Positions 48,001-55,813 of a DNA stretch of 64,000 nt are shown here, piece by piece. Origin of the DNA: Flammeovirga sp. OC4 (GTDB taxonomy: Bacteria > Bacteroidota > Bacteroidia > Cytophagales > Flammeovirgaceae); the NCBI RefSeq assembly GCF_000812565.1, contig NZ_JTAM01000008.1, positions 26,023 through 90,022 on the forward strand. The letters run 5' to 3'. Every line of letters begins with the position of its first letter. The first letter of the stretch is position 1. The notes beneath the pieces are model-generated. The model was not told where the DNA came from. It ran no database searches and saw only the letters and a program-made list of their open reading frames with translations. A program made the position numbers and the translations under genes.

Positions 48001-49650
48001 GTTGGTGTAATAGTAAGTGGTATCATCATTAATTGAATTGACAACTTCCCATTCCTCGATATTAACAGGGAAAGGGTTGGCTACTGTATTTCCGTCTTGA
48101 TCAGTCCATGTACTTGACCCAAAAAAAGAATCATTTGCGGGTTCGCAGGCTTGAGAAGCTCCTGCTACAGAAAGACTTAAAGGAGCAGAGTAAACTTCTA
48201 TACTATTTAAAGCACAATTGTCATTGAGGTCACCGGTTCCCGCATCGAAAAATAATTCTATGGTATGGCTACCAAACCCAGAAATTGCTATTGTGTCAAC
48301 CATTGCATTATTACCAATAGGAGTAGATGTGTTGCCATCAAGTACCCAATAGAAGTTGGTGACATTCTGTAGATTATTGGCCCCTACAATAACATCGAAG
48401 TTTTCATTACAATACTCTAATTCATTTGATGAAATAGTGATTCCGCCTTCAGGTAAAATAGGGATTACTTGTGCATCAGTGTAACTGCAGCTGTTATCGG
48501 CAACATTATTTAAAGTTGCTGAAACAGTTACATTTACTGGATTAGGACTTGGATTTGAATAGGCATGACTAACTATATCTCCTATAGCATGTACTGTTGG
48601 GGTGGATCCATCTCCAAAATCCCAAGTGACATTCATACCTGCTAATTGTGGGTCAATTGCTCCAGGTGTATAAGTGAGAATATGATCGTTGCAATCTCCT
48701 GATACAGTTGGAGTGCCATAAAGACTGCTGATACTTCTGAAGTAGATGTCGATTGAATTGTTAATTGTCCCAGGGCAATTGTTACTTTCTGTACTTACAG
48801 TCACATTGAAATCAGTACCAAAAGCTCTATCAAAAGTATGAGTGACAGTATTAATGGAGGTTGTGTCTAATGTACCATCTCCAAAATTCCAAAAATAAGT
48901 TGGAGATACAGAACCGCCATCAATATCAGTTGATGTAGCAGTAAATGTAACATTCTGGGTTGTATTACAGCTAAGTGTTTGTGAAGCAATAAAAGACGTG
49001 GAATACGGCTTTTCAACATGCAAATAATCATTCATTCTGCGTATAAACTGACATCCGTCTGTTGTCGTACCACTTAAAACGACATCATAATCACCGGGGT
49101 TGTCCAATGTTATGGTCGTGGAGTCTCCGGTAAGAGCATAAAGTTGATTGTCAACCAAAAATGATAGACTTGAAAATGTCCCAGGAGTAGTTTGGGTTAA
49201 CGTAATTGTACCTCCAACACAAACACTCTGAACATCGGCGAAAAATGAACCTTCAGGCTGGTCAAATACTTCGATTATGTTTGCTGCGGTAGTGAGTGTA
49301 CGCGTAGTAGTGCTTAAATTCGTAGAATCGTAATCATCAAATGTTACAGATATCCCATAAACTCCTGTTGTATTGAATTGTTCAAAGGGATCAGCAAGCA
49401 TAGAAAATGAAGGCTGTATAATTCCATTCTCTATCCTTGACCATTGATAATTCGAATAAGAATGATCGGGTAGAGGCGAAACGGAAAAATCAATCGCAAC
49501 ACCACCACATCCGTTTATTACCACATTAGGATCTGTGTAAGTAGTTCCGTTGAATTCTCTGATGATTGTTTGAGCATGTAATTTATTGACTAAAAGACTT
49601 AAGGTACAGATAATCAAAAAGAGTAATGTTTTTAATACCGACTTGTTCAT
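33019..49650 (-). CDS. Giant repeat adhesin with PKD domains and T9SS type B sorting domain (SprB-like)
   Basis: A 5,543-residue exported protein (roughly 600 kDa). The start at 49650 gives signal peptide MNKSVLKTLLFLIICTLSLLVNKLHAQ; an in-frame start 6 codons earlier exists. Order: residues 30-1725 hold PKD/Ig-like domains (WNFGDGT, WDFGDGST, AWDFDADGTVDV, WDWDFNNNGTFDI, WMWDFGDGNFST); about 1727-5037 a tandem array of about 32 domains of 85-120 residues; then PKD-like domains (FEWDFNNDGNYEI), WSTGETT-type domains; and from about 5445 the gliding-motility-associated type B sorting domain (NAFTPNGDGINDEFLLEP...GNGWDGQYKG...GNYTYTIRYT). The PorP/SprF-type gene lies upstream in the same direction, as expected for a T9SS surface adhesin such as SprB. 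I infer a role in gliding or attachment; ligand unknown. Confidence 0.9.
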   Translation of the reverse strand: MNKSVLKTLLFLIICTLSLLVNKLHAQTIIREFNGTTYTDPNVVINGCGGVAIDFSVSPLPDHSYSNYQWSRIENGIIQPSFSMLADPFEQFNTTGVYGISVTFDDYDSTNLSTTTRTLTTAANIIEVFDQPEGSFFADVQSVCVGGTITLTQTTPGTFSSLSFLVDNQLYALTGDSTTITLDNPGDYDVVLSGTTTDGCQFIRRMNDYLHVEKPYSTSFIASQTLSCNTTQNVTFTATSTDIDGGSVSPTYFWNFGDGTLDTTSINTVTHTFDRAFGTDFNVTVSTESNNCPGTINNSIDIYFRSISSLYGTPTVSGDCNDHILTYTPGAIDPQLAGMNVTWDFGDGSTPTVHAIGDIVSHAYSNPSPNPVNVTVSATLNNVADNSCSYTDAQVIPILPEGGITISSNELEYCNENFDVIVGANNLQNVTNFYWVLDGNTSTPIGNNAMVDTIAISGFGSHTIELFFDAGTGDLNDNCALNSIEVYSAPLSLSVAGASQACEPANDSFFGSSTWTDQDGNTVANPFPVNIEEWEVVNSINDDTTYYYTNPLDFVDLEYGSYRIRYNLTLDSIGNNAQCEYSSIEYLYEVGEVFDSPTLNLDNGTICIGTIVNFSTTTDADTAGLGLSGEYPIIYEYRYASNLNWVDVGTAGIGTYYYGDIIDDNRIALPGVFQVELRAVINGCAGEPTMMEITIEPSEAEHELTTDECNPTVLGFVNNSLGTNDTDYRWTLTITPPSQSSVTWTSGLTKDENFNFLAEPDFPTFTGYPQGEIPENSQVDVTIEAIEPGNSCSDTEDTTFFMPGPLPQLTASPQTSTGTCINDTLVFNAGDGNMGDNYLWTFTHTTDTTIQYTFSSNTSSVNTFFSIPGEYNGNVLVTTTGGCTFNDSVGPIQITGGSIAISGPSNGCVGDNFTFSGTNLMYSPNAPNYTWKVDGATQSSGIATGGIIPDLTGVTFASPNTPQSTSHTISLELEVDGCSAEYSHDIIVTQPDFDFPAPHSDYISFDYQCDEIITVVDLDLDDNEVYNLNTATITYSIGGTSLTPVSQTDDQARLAIAAGTYTMTVTIEDEFGCSSNDNLLFTVPTMRELEADLTPNTTNLVCPGFVSFADSLFETPGHTTRRQSLDSTNTLYDVEIMSWAWDFDADGTVDVTTTTGNVTHFYDRPGEYKAIVTVTDAQGCQDESDSVTIEVGGTAGGYEILKKIGFEPATTTMVAIPVMDPNTDISNTIYQWSSGHGLSGSDSVQVFTYNTTIGGANLSTVTPNLTFLDENGCSYPADYSGDMTILSCPDISNPDITLCTDNGPYTLNVEDMAWNSQFSQADTIETDQYIYSWELQYRWFVDGNPISEINGGHDTEVTFSFASVDTNPFVINPDDADGKLYTIQTTIIASYVDKIDASNNALNISECVTTDNIRVIFNPTPVAAFTNTEACGGDPTTLDASTTGFGLYSRGSISNYEWDIDNDGTYDISTASSSTNYTFPGQGVYPVTLRVTSSDGCVHQTTVDSVIVNSIPVGDYSYQNICQSFGIQLNDQSSISPVTDDEIVRWDWDFNNNGTFDIGGTDTLIHQFPLVSFDTLRDNYNTGAIIGTNVVLRPRLRVTTNKGCTFDYIPSTDSLLVFSFDDPIANLSAERQSDNLVNEVCLGQTMQFNDLSNVSNTNIASYISSGVLPNGVNDINAWMWDFGDGNFSTSQSPTHDYLTEGTYTVRLTVTTARGCSDSNTITVNVRENPDPEIGSDSLIVCDDQTVSLRPIANDSINFAYTWSQLISPTTGSITENNLNAHTATVDVDESDFNPGESIIDIRYQLEIIDNNHPTACTTFDTVDVQFHRFPNIVLDTTLVSCDTSAHYEALPFGTETINGFNYQWTQVYLSGGTVTETSLTAQDFTVKPNTYNSGSTIIRAKYYIDVTNAIGCTDRDSIEFEFYRRPDFSLLNHTSPVCNDTDRSLYVVDFYPFGTSEILPHNAAYDYTWSMSSSPGDHNVDPAFLNDLINQVTTNDTTQNLSLNILEDYFNDNTTDLSFEIDLHVENTFDNTCLKDTSLIINIERRPRDFTLLDTRVDPCNLSVTLNHHTETLDFNYRWRATSVSSEYNGPAIPDTNDQIRTLNFSDTDFATGESQFTVVMNNRVRRKTNPRCTVSKNVTLQFYRTPNINFSEIWPNGNNCARNLQLSSGSEVIPGFDYSWVQTAVSNGTVVHDATNNKDINLSVGSWDTGETVITVTYELTVTNSASPTCMDVESYTFEFHRTPEISYNPTALNCALLDTITVNSEALNSATFSWNENTVSGGVLTTTDNGNEYIIEVDSFDPTSHRIDGNYSVNIANTTASICDNDTTLDIVFFRTPEIAFTDTRTDSCALTNTYQPFGTTTISGYNYQWRELYVNGGTISTNSLTDQDLTFDVVSFDQDTAYIDIAYELYVENSDATSCIDVDTVMFQFYRTPQLNNFRKTKPNDECGLSVVLYPLDSVEVINHSEGFDYTWTLDASTVTGATSSTLPATVITDISNQVNTQNFSLNMPLTAFEAGSNEITFELDLNIVHSASGVDCSTDSTILLSFKRPPVIDMVEVKSDSCALSATLQPFGTETINGFNYDWQVVSITNYTNSTYAVGQNFTSQDLTVNLVDSDFTPTESKITMIVALEVQNQLLPTNPSCIDNITDTLVFYRTPEIDTPFLSTKINTCDHTATAAPFTTEVNGYGYVWEKVSETNGAVTDNTLTNREITVSLDTFATNSLQVDAQYRLRVFNIEVPSCYDEQTVDFEFYRTPEMAFDNPLSYCASVDSSMTFRSNNEAFVHFGADFYWNLNSITGGTIDSTAGGSEVFTIDVASFDTDAVRIDAEYTLTITNPSTHTCDDDTTFQVTFFRTPEINFASTKTDSCALTDIIQPFNGEDIPLFTRNWRQLSVNGGAITQNSSNTDLDLDITADSFDQNSTTITVRYELTATNSVSNICVDKDTVEFYFYRIPNFNNYNEQQPLGLCGGLIQVAPLGLTEVINHNNGFDYTWTLDPTSVSGAGVDGNTLSTSVLNYLNTNQNSQNLSVNIEDSDYQEGAHILRFNMDFNIRHSNTNITCADSSKTIMFQYYRNPEINITELKADSCDLTTTLQPFGAEIIPGFSHNWEIQNITGYNGSDYAVNDTYTTQNTTFTITDDDFISNESVISITLALTVVNTEAPLDNSCSNTETYTLYFYRTPQIKNDFFASKDAVCDNNGTISPFDTHINGYVYQWTLDSISTKNGVVTGVVNDNSSLAERELNVQVDSFTDLHSIMKVYYKLRVLNSSQPICYAEDTVTFTFYRTPEVMLTSMTGACQNAVKVTSTNEMLMDVDFDWMLISQSGGTVLTDPADHDGHRTITFTATDYDPGQSEINSTYMITLLNSGESMCDDDTTFNFTLYRHPEINFSYTRSSADSCADALTIHPFYGEGISGFTNSWSEISRTGGTITTSSLTDEDLTISLDTFEINSTRVDTRYSLTSFNTNSASCEDSMSIVTTLYRQADFTNFNESRAGGMCGLEMTLSPLGLIENIPHNTGFDYTWSYDSLNVTGAANNQLPPEVINSFYNQVNNQNLSLTLPIEAFANGSNKIEIPVTITIDNSDQNSCSNSYNHTMVFYRPPVFDIQQSLVGCDVTNTITTFGSENASSAFNYNWSFAAPTGGTVTNTSLTGQNITFSNPVFNNGSDTIRINVALTVENAENTSCQADTAFTFVFYKTPVISFSQTITGCDSVNLIRSMGTETINGFAYLWEQTQLSGGQVGFTPGYSTTTQDIEIEKVSFDAGSHKIDTEYKLTVHNTDTLGNVLCSDIDSTSFTILRVPSISIQQSLVAGDCGNTNTITTFGTEIISGFVYEWTPVSVNGGTVNLSSTTTQNVTFDNPIFDVSSNKIDITYSIVVRNAENPSTCFDTETVTFTFYRTPTASLQPITPVCSSTSILLTTQESYVPDFNYLWTLLDTRVDNNPNTETLIAPQVVQSENTYTINSPVDMEGFFPTGSSEITYEYEVSVENGQSPGCTDKDTIEATFYRVPILSSTQSLDSTNCELVNIIRPFGTESIPNYNYTWTEVAVNGGSINVTHLDPQNQDTQFSVVSFDSLSHRIDVSYSVFVTNNSGACTGNETYNFTFFRTPQASLSHLNLTPACMDSEVTLFPIDNENAGFTYQWTPISVTTDNGIDLLASNIKPLESNLNNHTLTLNHNPNFPQNAVRVTSVYELTVTNSDNGCTSSDQVTVIFDRDALLALSTNNFSTCDNNDITLQTVEPRTDNYAYTWTIDSIYTDNNADITAFTNVNTSTVGSMTIDGIPADFPSGSALITAKYNVHAENQLNTDCDADTSYTISIARQPMISFTDNHSGCALDSVTIKPLGDEIINGFNYNWTIVSIDGYSGNSSSILNAQNNNQNIDLYFGNNDFSAGRSQIEVTFELTANNPNEGGCSDTQQHTLVFFRVPMIDFSITKASNDSCASEIVIQPFNEVVSDYSYQWTLLTNTNGSVSMVNDQARDLVVNNPIFDQGETRIDLRYQLEIINNNVNASQPCITTEEVAVSFFKTPVLENDLLTTPINCGSNAKLKGLTFDINTNQDSNYVFDWSINNLTGGTIDTVSVLDSLLIDVNEFDQGSGEINFTIDLMAHNSHQYNTCFANETRSLTFYRTPQVSLNSSATDLCENNQFTITTGEEAVSEFNYNWSFNITDDIGNNTGTVDSTSNGSRGHALIVSNPTFPTGASYIEIEATLEVLNGNSGCSDTESITLRFHRQPELSIVSSNSNACDNNTIILTPLQSEVQNFTYTWERLRMSSDIDSVNGADIQISSMSDYQVIVENPTFPNGAAQLSAWYKLTVSNPSNPYCTIVSDSIEVTFFRSPISALGEDLQAGCDSSIMTINPINEEFIGNFNYNWTINRIDTDQRTSDTRASVTINNASTYQPTFEVTTIPGDASWVKAYISLTTENQLNNCGTSTDEIAVTFLRTPTVSLPADMADCQERVFFLSPNETNWSGMDYEWEVIESMGGSINNQSNMNSYLASLSEPVFNSNSFEVNSTIVLRVKNKENSNCVAIDTMNIVFNRTPIANFVVDQGFGCQNELIHFSTRNAEVPHAGSVFEWDFNNDGNYEIQTSGDTTYTFTKEGDHPVSMRIITPAGCISDKYTSIVPIHEIPTPSFTFNDICIGEVAQFINTTPQLNQSGDHGIRAVKWDFDYSEINGALFDAYETNTSFQYPEAGTFAVLVEVTNNGGCTNTYIDSITVTPLPVVTLPSDVWICEGLATTLTPEVDVPVTYLWSTGETTQAIEVAPQEETTYTLTVTNSQGCVNTHDITVHIIPDIDMDREQESCETEAITFDARIPDYEETVQTYIWSTGETTPTIDVLENGVYSVRTMVEHSSGTMCEFTHEFEAIFHPNPEMVLEDTTFCFEFGDLLQVGAIEGENFTYQWNTGETSRVVTRDRSGTYTVVVTDETHATRCSTVDTIFINQICPARMNTPNAFTPNGDGINDEFLLEPAYAVDIDLHIFNNWGESIFHKEYKTSSEASSPGNGWDGQYKGADMISGNYTYTIRYTSQKDGSVTEKTGQILLIR
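33022..33318 (-). other. Type B T9SS sorting domain of the giant adhesin
   Basis: The last 95 or so residues: MNTPNAFTPNGDGINDEF, a HIFNNWGESIFHKEY strand pair, NGWDGQYKG, MISGNYTYTIRYT and the closing KTGQILLIR. This is the gliding-motility-associated C-terminal domain, which directs type IX export and, with PorP/SprF-type partners, surface attachment. Confidence 0.9.
34540..44470 (-). repeat. Array of about 32 tandem FYRTP-type domains
   Basis: About 9.9 kb coding for roughly 32 units averaging 103 residues. Each unit runs: hydrophobic strand, a Cys (often DSCAL), a PFGTE-like segment, a GFNYxW core, SGGT, a SLTxQDLT strand, SFDxxxxxIxxxYxLxVxN, a second Cys (SCxDxxT), then FxFYRTPxI opening the next unit. 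Examples of the closing signature: FYRTP, FFRTP, FHRTP, FYRQA, FFKTP. The pattern suggests Ig-like sandwich domains, each with one disulfide. I do not recognise a named family for it. Confidence 0.85.
38850..44175 (-). repeat. Higher-order repeat: five-domain blocks of about 1.55 kb
   Basis: Within the array, domains recur by type every fifth position. The longer type with an (I/V)(I/P)HNxGFDYTW signature appears near 43750, 42230, 40672 and 39087, spaced 1520, 1558 and 1585 bases. The types beside it recur in step: DSCALT...W(R/S)ELxVNGG, DSCALxxTLQPFG, TCDxxxTxxPF, and CDDDTTFxxTFFRTP. From about 38850 to the end of the array the order is no longer periodic. Confidence 0.8.
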
Positions 49651-49765
49651 AATATTGGTGTTCAGCACTTATAAGGAAGGTCAGCCCTTTTTTCTATAGC
49701 TAGTGAATAATTGGTTCTTAATTAGCATTGGATAAATTTTGAACTACTGTTTTTGGGGTAATAAA

Positions 49766-49806
49766 AATTATCCACTTAGAATTTAAGAAAATCTAAGGGG
49801 ATAATT
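49766..49806 (-). terminator. Terminator or attenuator between the SprF-like and adhesin genes
   Basis: Arms AATTATCCACTTAGA (49766-49780) and TCTAAGGGGATAATT (49792-49806) pair at 14 of 15 positions around an 11-base loop. On the minus strand TTTTTATTA follows. It lies 50 bases past the SprF-like stop and 115 bases before the adhesin start, with no clear -7 box after it. Confidence 0.7.
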
Positions 49807-49856
49807 AAACTTATGTAAGTATATTCTAAAATGTTTTAAATTAAATTGTATTATTC

Positions 49857-50921
49857 TTATAATAAAGGGGATGGGCAAGATAATTCTAAAGGTTTTCTTT
49901 TCGGTTTCTTTCTGTAATCTTTGTATAAATTGAATGTGTATTGCAAACTAATTTCATGGGAGTTTGCATTTTGTTGTGGGAGGTCTGAAGTCGTGATGTC
50001 ATAACTATAGCCAAAGTTTATATTCCCTAATTTTATACCTGTCAATAACACTATAGCATCGTGATTAATTGCGCTGTCTTTTTCAGCACTTTTAATAAGT
50101 GGAAGACCTCTATACCAAACACCAAAAAGTAGAGGTGCGTAATGAAGGTAAGCACCAATGCTTAATTGATCATTTTTTCCTTGTGATTGATAATGAGTAG
50201 CAATCGTAATTGATCTTCTTTTATATTCTGGAATGTGTGTTCTATGTCCTTTGAATTCTAATGGAATCATATAGCCTGCTTCTACAGAAATTTTGACAGG
50301 TAGATAAGATTGCTCTCCTAAAAAAGAAATATTTGGTCTTGTGATATGGCTAAAACCAACCCCAACCCAATACTTTTCTCCATAAAGCATAGCACCTGTA
50401 CTCACATCAGCATATCCCACTTGATCATTGATAAAGGGTTCATTTGTTGCCCCTCCTGTAAATCCAAAACTATCTAGCTGATCATTGAATACAAGTGCGG
50501 AACGGTCTAATTTATTCTGTCCATACCCAACTTGTAGACCTAAATTCAGTCCCATATATCTATTTATTCCAATAGTATAAGAGCCTGAAGCAACCGCTTC
50601 TAAATGAGAGAGTGGAGTACCTTCATTAACTCCGAATTGATCTTGTTTGATATATCCTCCCAGAGAGAAGTTTTTGTATTTGAAATTATGGTCGAATGCA
50701 GCCATAAAAGAAACAATACTCGATGGCAATCCAGCCCACTGCTTTCTGTAATTTACTATAGCTCTTGTTTTTCCGCCAGCACCTGTTAAGGCCGGGTTAA
50801 GATACATAGGAGTGGAGTAATATTGAGAAAATTGTGTGTCTTGAGCTTGACTTTTATAAGATGAAAGACAAGCAAAAGTGGTCGTAATTAAAAATAGAAA
50901 ATTGAAATAATTAGGTTTCAT
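49857..50921 (-). CDS. PorP/SprF family T9SS outer membrane protein
   Basis: A 354-residue outer membrane protein. The signal peptide (to about residue 26, SYKSQAQ) is followed by the family signature DTQFSQYYSTPMYLNPALTGAGGKTRAIVNYRKQW and later beta strands such as YVGVGFSHITRPN, LSIGAYLHYAPLLFGVWYRG and INFGYSYDITTSDL. SprF of Flavobacterium johnsoniae is needed to deliver SprB to the surface. Proteins of this family bind type B sorting domains. Being directly upstream of the giant type B cargo, this is its likely dedicated partner. Confidence 0.93.
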   Translation of the reverse strand: MKPNYFNFLFLITTTFACLSSYKSQAQDTQFSQYYSTPMYLNPALTGAGGKTRAIVNYRKQWAGLPSSIVSFMAAFDHNFKYKNFSLGGYIKQDQFGVNEGTPLSHLEAVASGSYTIGINRYMGLNLGLQVGYGQNKLDRSALVFNDQLDSFGFTGGATNEPFINDQVGYADVSTGAMLYGEKYWVGVGFSHITRPNISFLGEQSYLPVKISVEAGYMIPLEFKGHRTHIPEYKRRSITIATHYQSQGKNDQLSIGAYLHYAPLLFGVWYRGLPLIKSAEKDSAINHDAIVLLTGIKLGNINFGYSYDITTSDLPQQNANSHEISLQYTFNLYKDYRKKPKRKPLELSCPSPLL

Positions 50922-51242
50922 AGTAAGTTAATTTGGGTGAGTGTTATTTTAAGAACGTTTTTTAAGGATTTTGTGTTTCTTAAATCACTTGAAACAACTT
51001 ACATTGTAAGGGTTATATGTCTTTTGATCTTGTTAAAAGAAAAAATCATTTTTCTGTGAGATTATCTTTTAAACTTACATATATAAAAATATGTTAATAT
51101 TGTATTATTTAAATATTTGAGGGTTAATTGTAATATATTTGACAAATGAATAACTCACTATTACGTATACGGAACAAAAAAGAGGAAACCAATTATTATT
51201 GATTTCCTCTTGTTTTTTTATCGAAAACTAGAAAATGTCATT
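50922..51242. other. Intergenic region upstream of the SprF-like gene
   Basis: A 321-base AT-rich gap holding the acyltransferase terminator (51175-51211) and, presumably, the promoter of the SprF-like/adhesin pair. No exact TAnnTTTG box on the minus strand was found. An imperfect inverted repeat ACATAT/ATATGT near 51080 is the only other structure seen. Confidence 0.45.
51175..51211. terminator. Terminator after the acyltransferase gene
   Basis: Stem AAGAGGAAA / TTTCCTCTT, continued by CAAT/ATTG after one mismatch. A-rich sequence to the left provides the minus-strand T-tract; a T run to the right could make it work both ways. Confidence 0.8.
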
Positions 51243-52181
51243 TTAGCTTACATCTGCAGTGGGTTTAGACTTCCATCTTTCATGGAACCATACCCATTGA
51301 TCGGGTGCTTCTCGAATGAACTTCTCCAAAGCAAGGGACATATTTTGCGTATTAACATTGATGTCTTTTTCTCTGTCTCCTGTTTTTACAAGAGGAACTT
51401 CAGGTCTAAATTCAAGTAAGTGTTTTCCGTTTTCTTGCATTTTAATTGAAGCAGGAATAATTGCCGAATCGGCTTTTAGTGCTAACATTGCAGCACCAAT
51501 GGGCGTCGCTGCTTGTTTACCAAAAAAGTCTACAAATGTATTTTGAACTTTGGTTGTGTCTTGATCAATCAATAAGAATGCTAGGCCACCATCCTTTAGT
51601 TTTTTAAACATCTTGATGCTTCCTCGAGGATCAGATCTTTCTACAAAATCTGCTTGTTCATTTTTATTATGACGACGTGTTTTTACAACTAAGTCATTCA
51701 ATTTATCATCGTGTAATTTTGCTCCGATGGCGATACAAGGATAGTCATTCATGCTTAGATAAAAACCAACCATATCGAAAGCACCTCTATGGCATGTTAG
51801 GAGAATAACACCTTTGCCTTTTTTATGGGCATCTATTAAATATTGTTCACCTTCTACATCAATTACAGAGTTTAACTCTTCTACTGTTTTGATAGAAGGA
51901 TACCTGACAATATCCGTGAAGTTTCGGCCTAAGTTTTTGAAAACATTTTTGGCGATTTTTTCGATCTCTTTGTCAGAAAGCTCATTTTCATAAGCATATT
52001 TTAAGTGCTTTAACGTGAGGTTTTTGGTTTGAGGCATTACATAATAAACTAATCCGCCTAATTTACCGAACCACCACATCAAAACTTTTCTTGGAATCCA
52101 GTTTGCTACTTTGATTAATACAACAATGACTCTATACAAAAGTTCATATTTTACTTTTTTCCAACCTTTATGTTGACTCAT
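51243..52181 (-). CDS. Lipid A biosynthesis acyltransferase (LpxL/HtrB family)
   Basis: A 312-residue inner-membrane acyltransferase that adds a secondary acyl chain to lipid A or a related lipid. A membrane-proximal N-terminus (LLYRVIVVLIKVANWIP) is followed by the catalytic HX4D motif His131-RGAF-Asp136 in LLTCHRGAFDMVGF, the LKDGGLAFLLIDQD region, the GAAMLALKADSAIIPASI strand and the C-terminal EAPDQWVWFHERWK signature. Normal length. It is consistent with lipopolysaccharide or lipooligosaccharide production; the exact chain position is unknown. Confidence 0.9.
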   Translation of the reverse strand: MSQHKGWKKVKYELLYRVIVVLIKVANWIPRKVLMWWFGKLGGLVYYVMPQTKNLTLKHLKYAYENELSDKEIEKIAKNVFKNLGRNFTDIVRYPSIKTVEELNSVIDVEGEQYLIDAHKKGKGVILLTCHRGAFDMVGFYLSMNDYPCIAIGAKLHDDKLNDLVVKTRRHNKNEQADFVERSDPRGSIKMFKKLKDGGLAFLLIDQDTTKVQNTFVDFFGKQAATPIGAAMLALKADSAIIPASIKMQENGKHLLEFRPEVPLVKTGDREKDINVNTQNMSLALEKFIREAPDQWVWFHERWKSKPTADVS

Positions 52182-52258
52182 CTTTGAAGTTTATTTTGAA
52201 AAATGAATGATCTTATTTGTAAACGCTTTATAGAAAGAAAGGTTCGTTTAATTATTAC

Positions 52259-52289
52259 TAAAAAAAGGCAACAGGGTTGCTGTTGCCTT
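52259..52289 (-). terminator. Terminator after gyrB
   Basis: A perfect 10-bp stem AAGGCAACAG / CTGTTGCCTT with a 5-base loop; an A run at the left gives the minus-strand T-tract. Confidence 0.9.
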
Positions 52290-52311
52290 CTAATATAATT
52301 AACAAAGTTGA

Positions 52312-54297
<1,986 letters not shown>

Positions 54298-54336
54298 TTA
54301 CAACCCTTTTTTTTTAATGGAATTGTAGTCAATTGC

Positions 54337-55656
54337 TTACAAAGTGTTTAATCTTCTTTTCGCTTCTGCATCTATGCTGTTTTTATAGGAATGTTTAGGA
54401 TAGGAGTATGCTTTTTTATAATAAAAAGTAGCTTTTTCAATATCATTTAACCCTTCATATAAAATACCTAATTGCAGTGCGGCATTGGCCGTAAAGTATC
54501 TTTTAGGCTTACTTCCTCCATAATCAATCACATTAAGATAATACTTTATTGCTAAAGTTGTATCATTTAAAGCTTCTTTTACTCTGGCATATCTATAATT
54601 GTATTCTAATTTATCTTTTCTTGAGAATTCTTCAGGATTCATATGATAAAGAATGGAATCAGAAGCATTATATTTTTTTCCATCATAAAGCACTCTTGCA
54701 TACATTAAATCCTTGTTAGGTAAATCGGAAGATTGTGCAAAGGATTGTGCGTATTTATCGAGGTAGAGTTGATCTTCACCTGATTTTGAGATGTCTTTAA
54801 GTTTATCAATGACTTCTTCTTCAGAAAGGTCTTTCGTCAGCCAGTCAATGAGAAAAAGTCTGTACTTGGTAGTTTTGATATAATCTGATTCTGTGATGTT
54901 AAGATACGCGTCGAAGTAATTTTTTGCATTCTTATACCGGTTAAGATAAAAATGACTAGTTCCCAATAAGTAATAAAAATACTCATAGTTATTTCTCTCA
55001 ACACTTGTGAAAGATTGTAAGATATTGATGTTGGATTCATATTCTTTAATTCTATCATAAACCCAACTCAATACGATTTTACCTTCATACAGTTGACCAT
55101 ATTTTTTTTGATATAATTCGATTTTTTGTTTTTTGTAATCCTTCCTTATGTAAACATCAAGAAACAAGTCAGAAGAATAAGCTTCAAACTCAATAAAAGG
55201 GTTTGTAGAATTTTTCGCATTTTCAATTAACCTTTCAGGGTTTTGGTGGGATAGGTTAGGAAAACCAACAAACCGCATAAGCCATTTGTATTCTTGCGGA
55301 ATAATATTGATTGTGGTTGAGATGATGCCTATCAATAAGCCGTTTAAAGTATCACTTTGATTATGACTGTAATTTTGTTGTGCATGACTATACACTTTTT
55401 TTAAATCCCAATATCCAGACCAATACGACCCGCTTTTAAACTCGCACAAACTTTTGACAAATAGGCTATTATAATAGTATTTGTTGTCTTTTGAGACGTT
55501 AGGAATAACGTGAACTTTTTTAGTACTAGTTAGGTTTTCCTGATAAATTGAAATCGTTTTTAGGTCTTCTGTAAGTAAAGGGTCGATTGTTTGACTGTAA
55601 ACAGCGATATCACAAACGAAAACGAATAAAACAGTAAAAAAAGGTCTAAAATTCAA
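54337..55656 (-). CDS. Tetratricopeptide-like secreted protein
   Basis: A 439-residue protein with a signal peptide (MNFRPFFTVLFVFVCDIAVYSQ). It is made of helical repeats of TPR type, clearest near the C-terminus: LEYNYRYARVKEALNDTTLAIKYYLNVIDYGG and ANAALQLGILYEGLNDIEKATFYYKKAYSY. The middle (DYLNITESDYIKTTKYRLFLIDWLTKD) is also helical. Probably periplasmic, mediating protein contacts. It lies just upstream of gyrB (39-84 bases depending on the gyrB start) and may share its transcript. Specific function not recognised. Confidence 0.7.
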   Translation of the reverse strand: MNFRPFFTVLFVFVCDIAVYSQTIDPLLTEDLKTISIYQENLTSTKKVHVIPNVSKDNKYYYNSLFVKSLCEFKSGSYWSGYWDLKKVYSHAQQNYSHNQSDTLNGLLIGIISTTINIIPQEYKWLMRFVGFPNLSHQNPERLIENAKNSTNPFIEFEAYSSDLFLDVYIRKDYKKQKIELYQKKYGQLYEGKIVLSWVYDRIKEYESNINILQSFTSVERNNYEYFYYLLGTSHFYLNRYKNAKNYFDAYLNITESDYIKTTKYRLFLIDWLTKDLSEEEVIDKLKDISKSGEDQLYLDKYAQSFAQSSDLPNKDLMYARVLYDGKKYNASDSILYHMNPEEFSRKDKLEYNYRYARVKEALNDTTLAIKYYLNVIDYGGSKPKRYFTANAALQLGILYEGLNDIEKATFYYKKAYSYPKHSYKNSIDAEAKRRLNTL

Positions 55657-55813
55657 AAAAATGGATATTGACTGTTAAAAGATATTTTTTCTGGCAATAT
55701 TATGAGATAGACTTCAATTAAATAATTAACAACATTTAGTTAAAGCAACCTTATAAAATAGGAAACGTAAATTTTTTTAGATAATCTTGTCTTCTAGAAC
55801 AAATATATAACAT

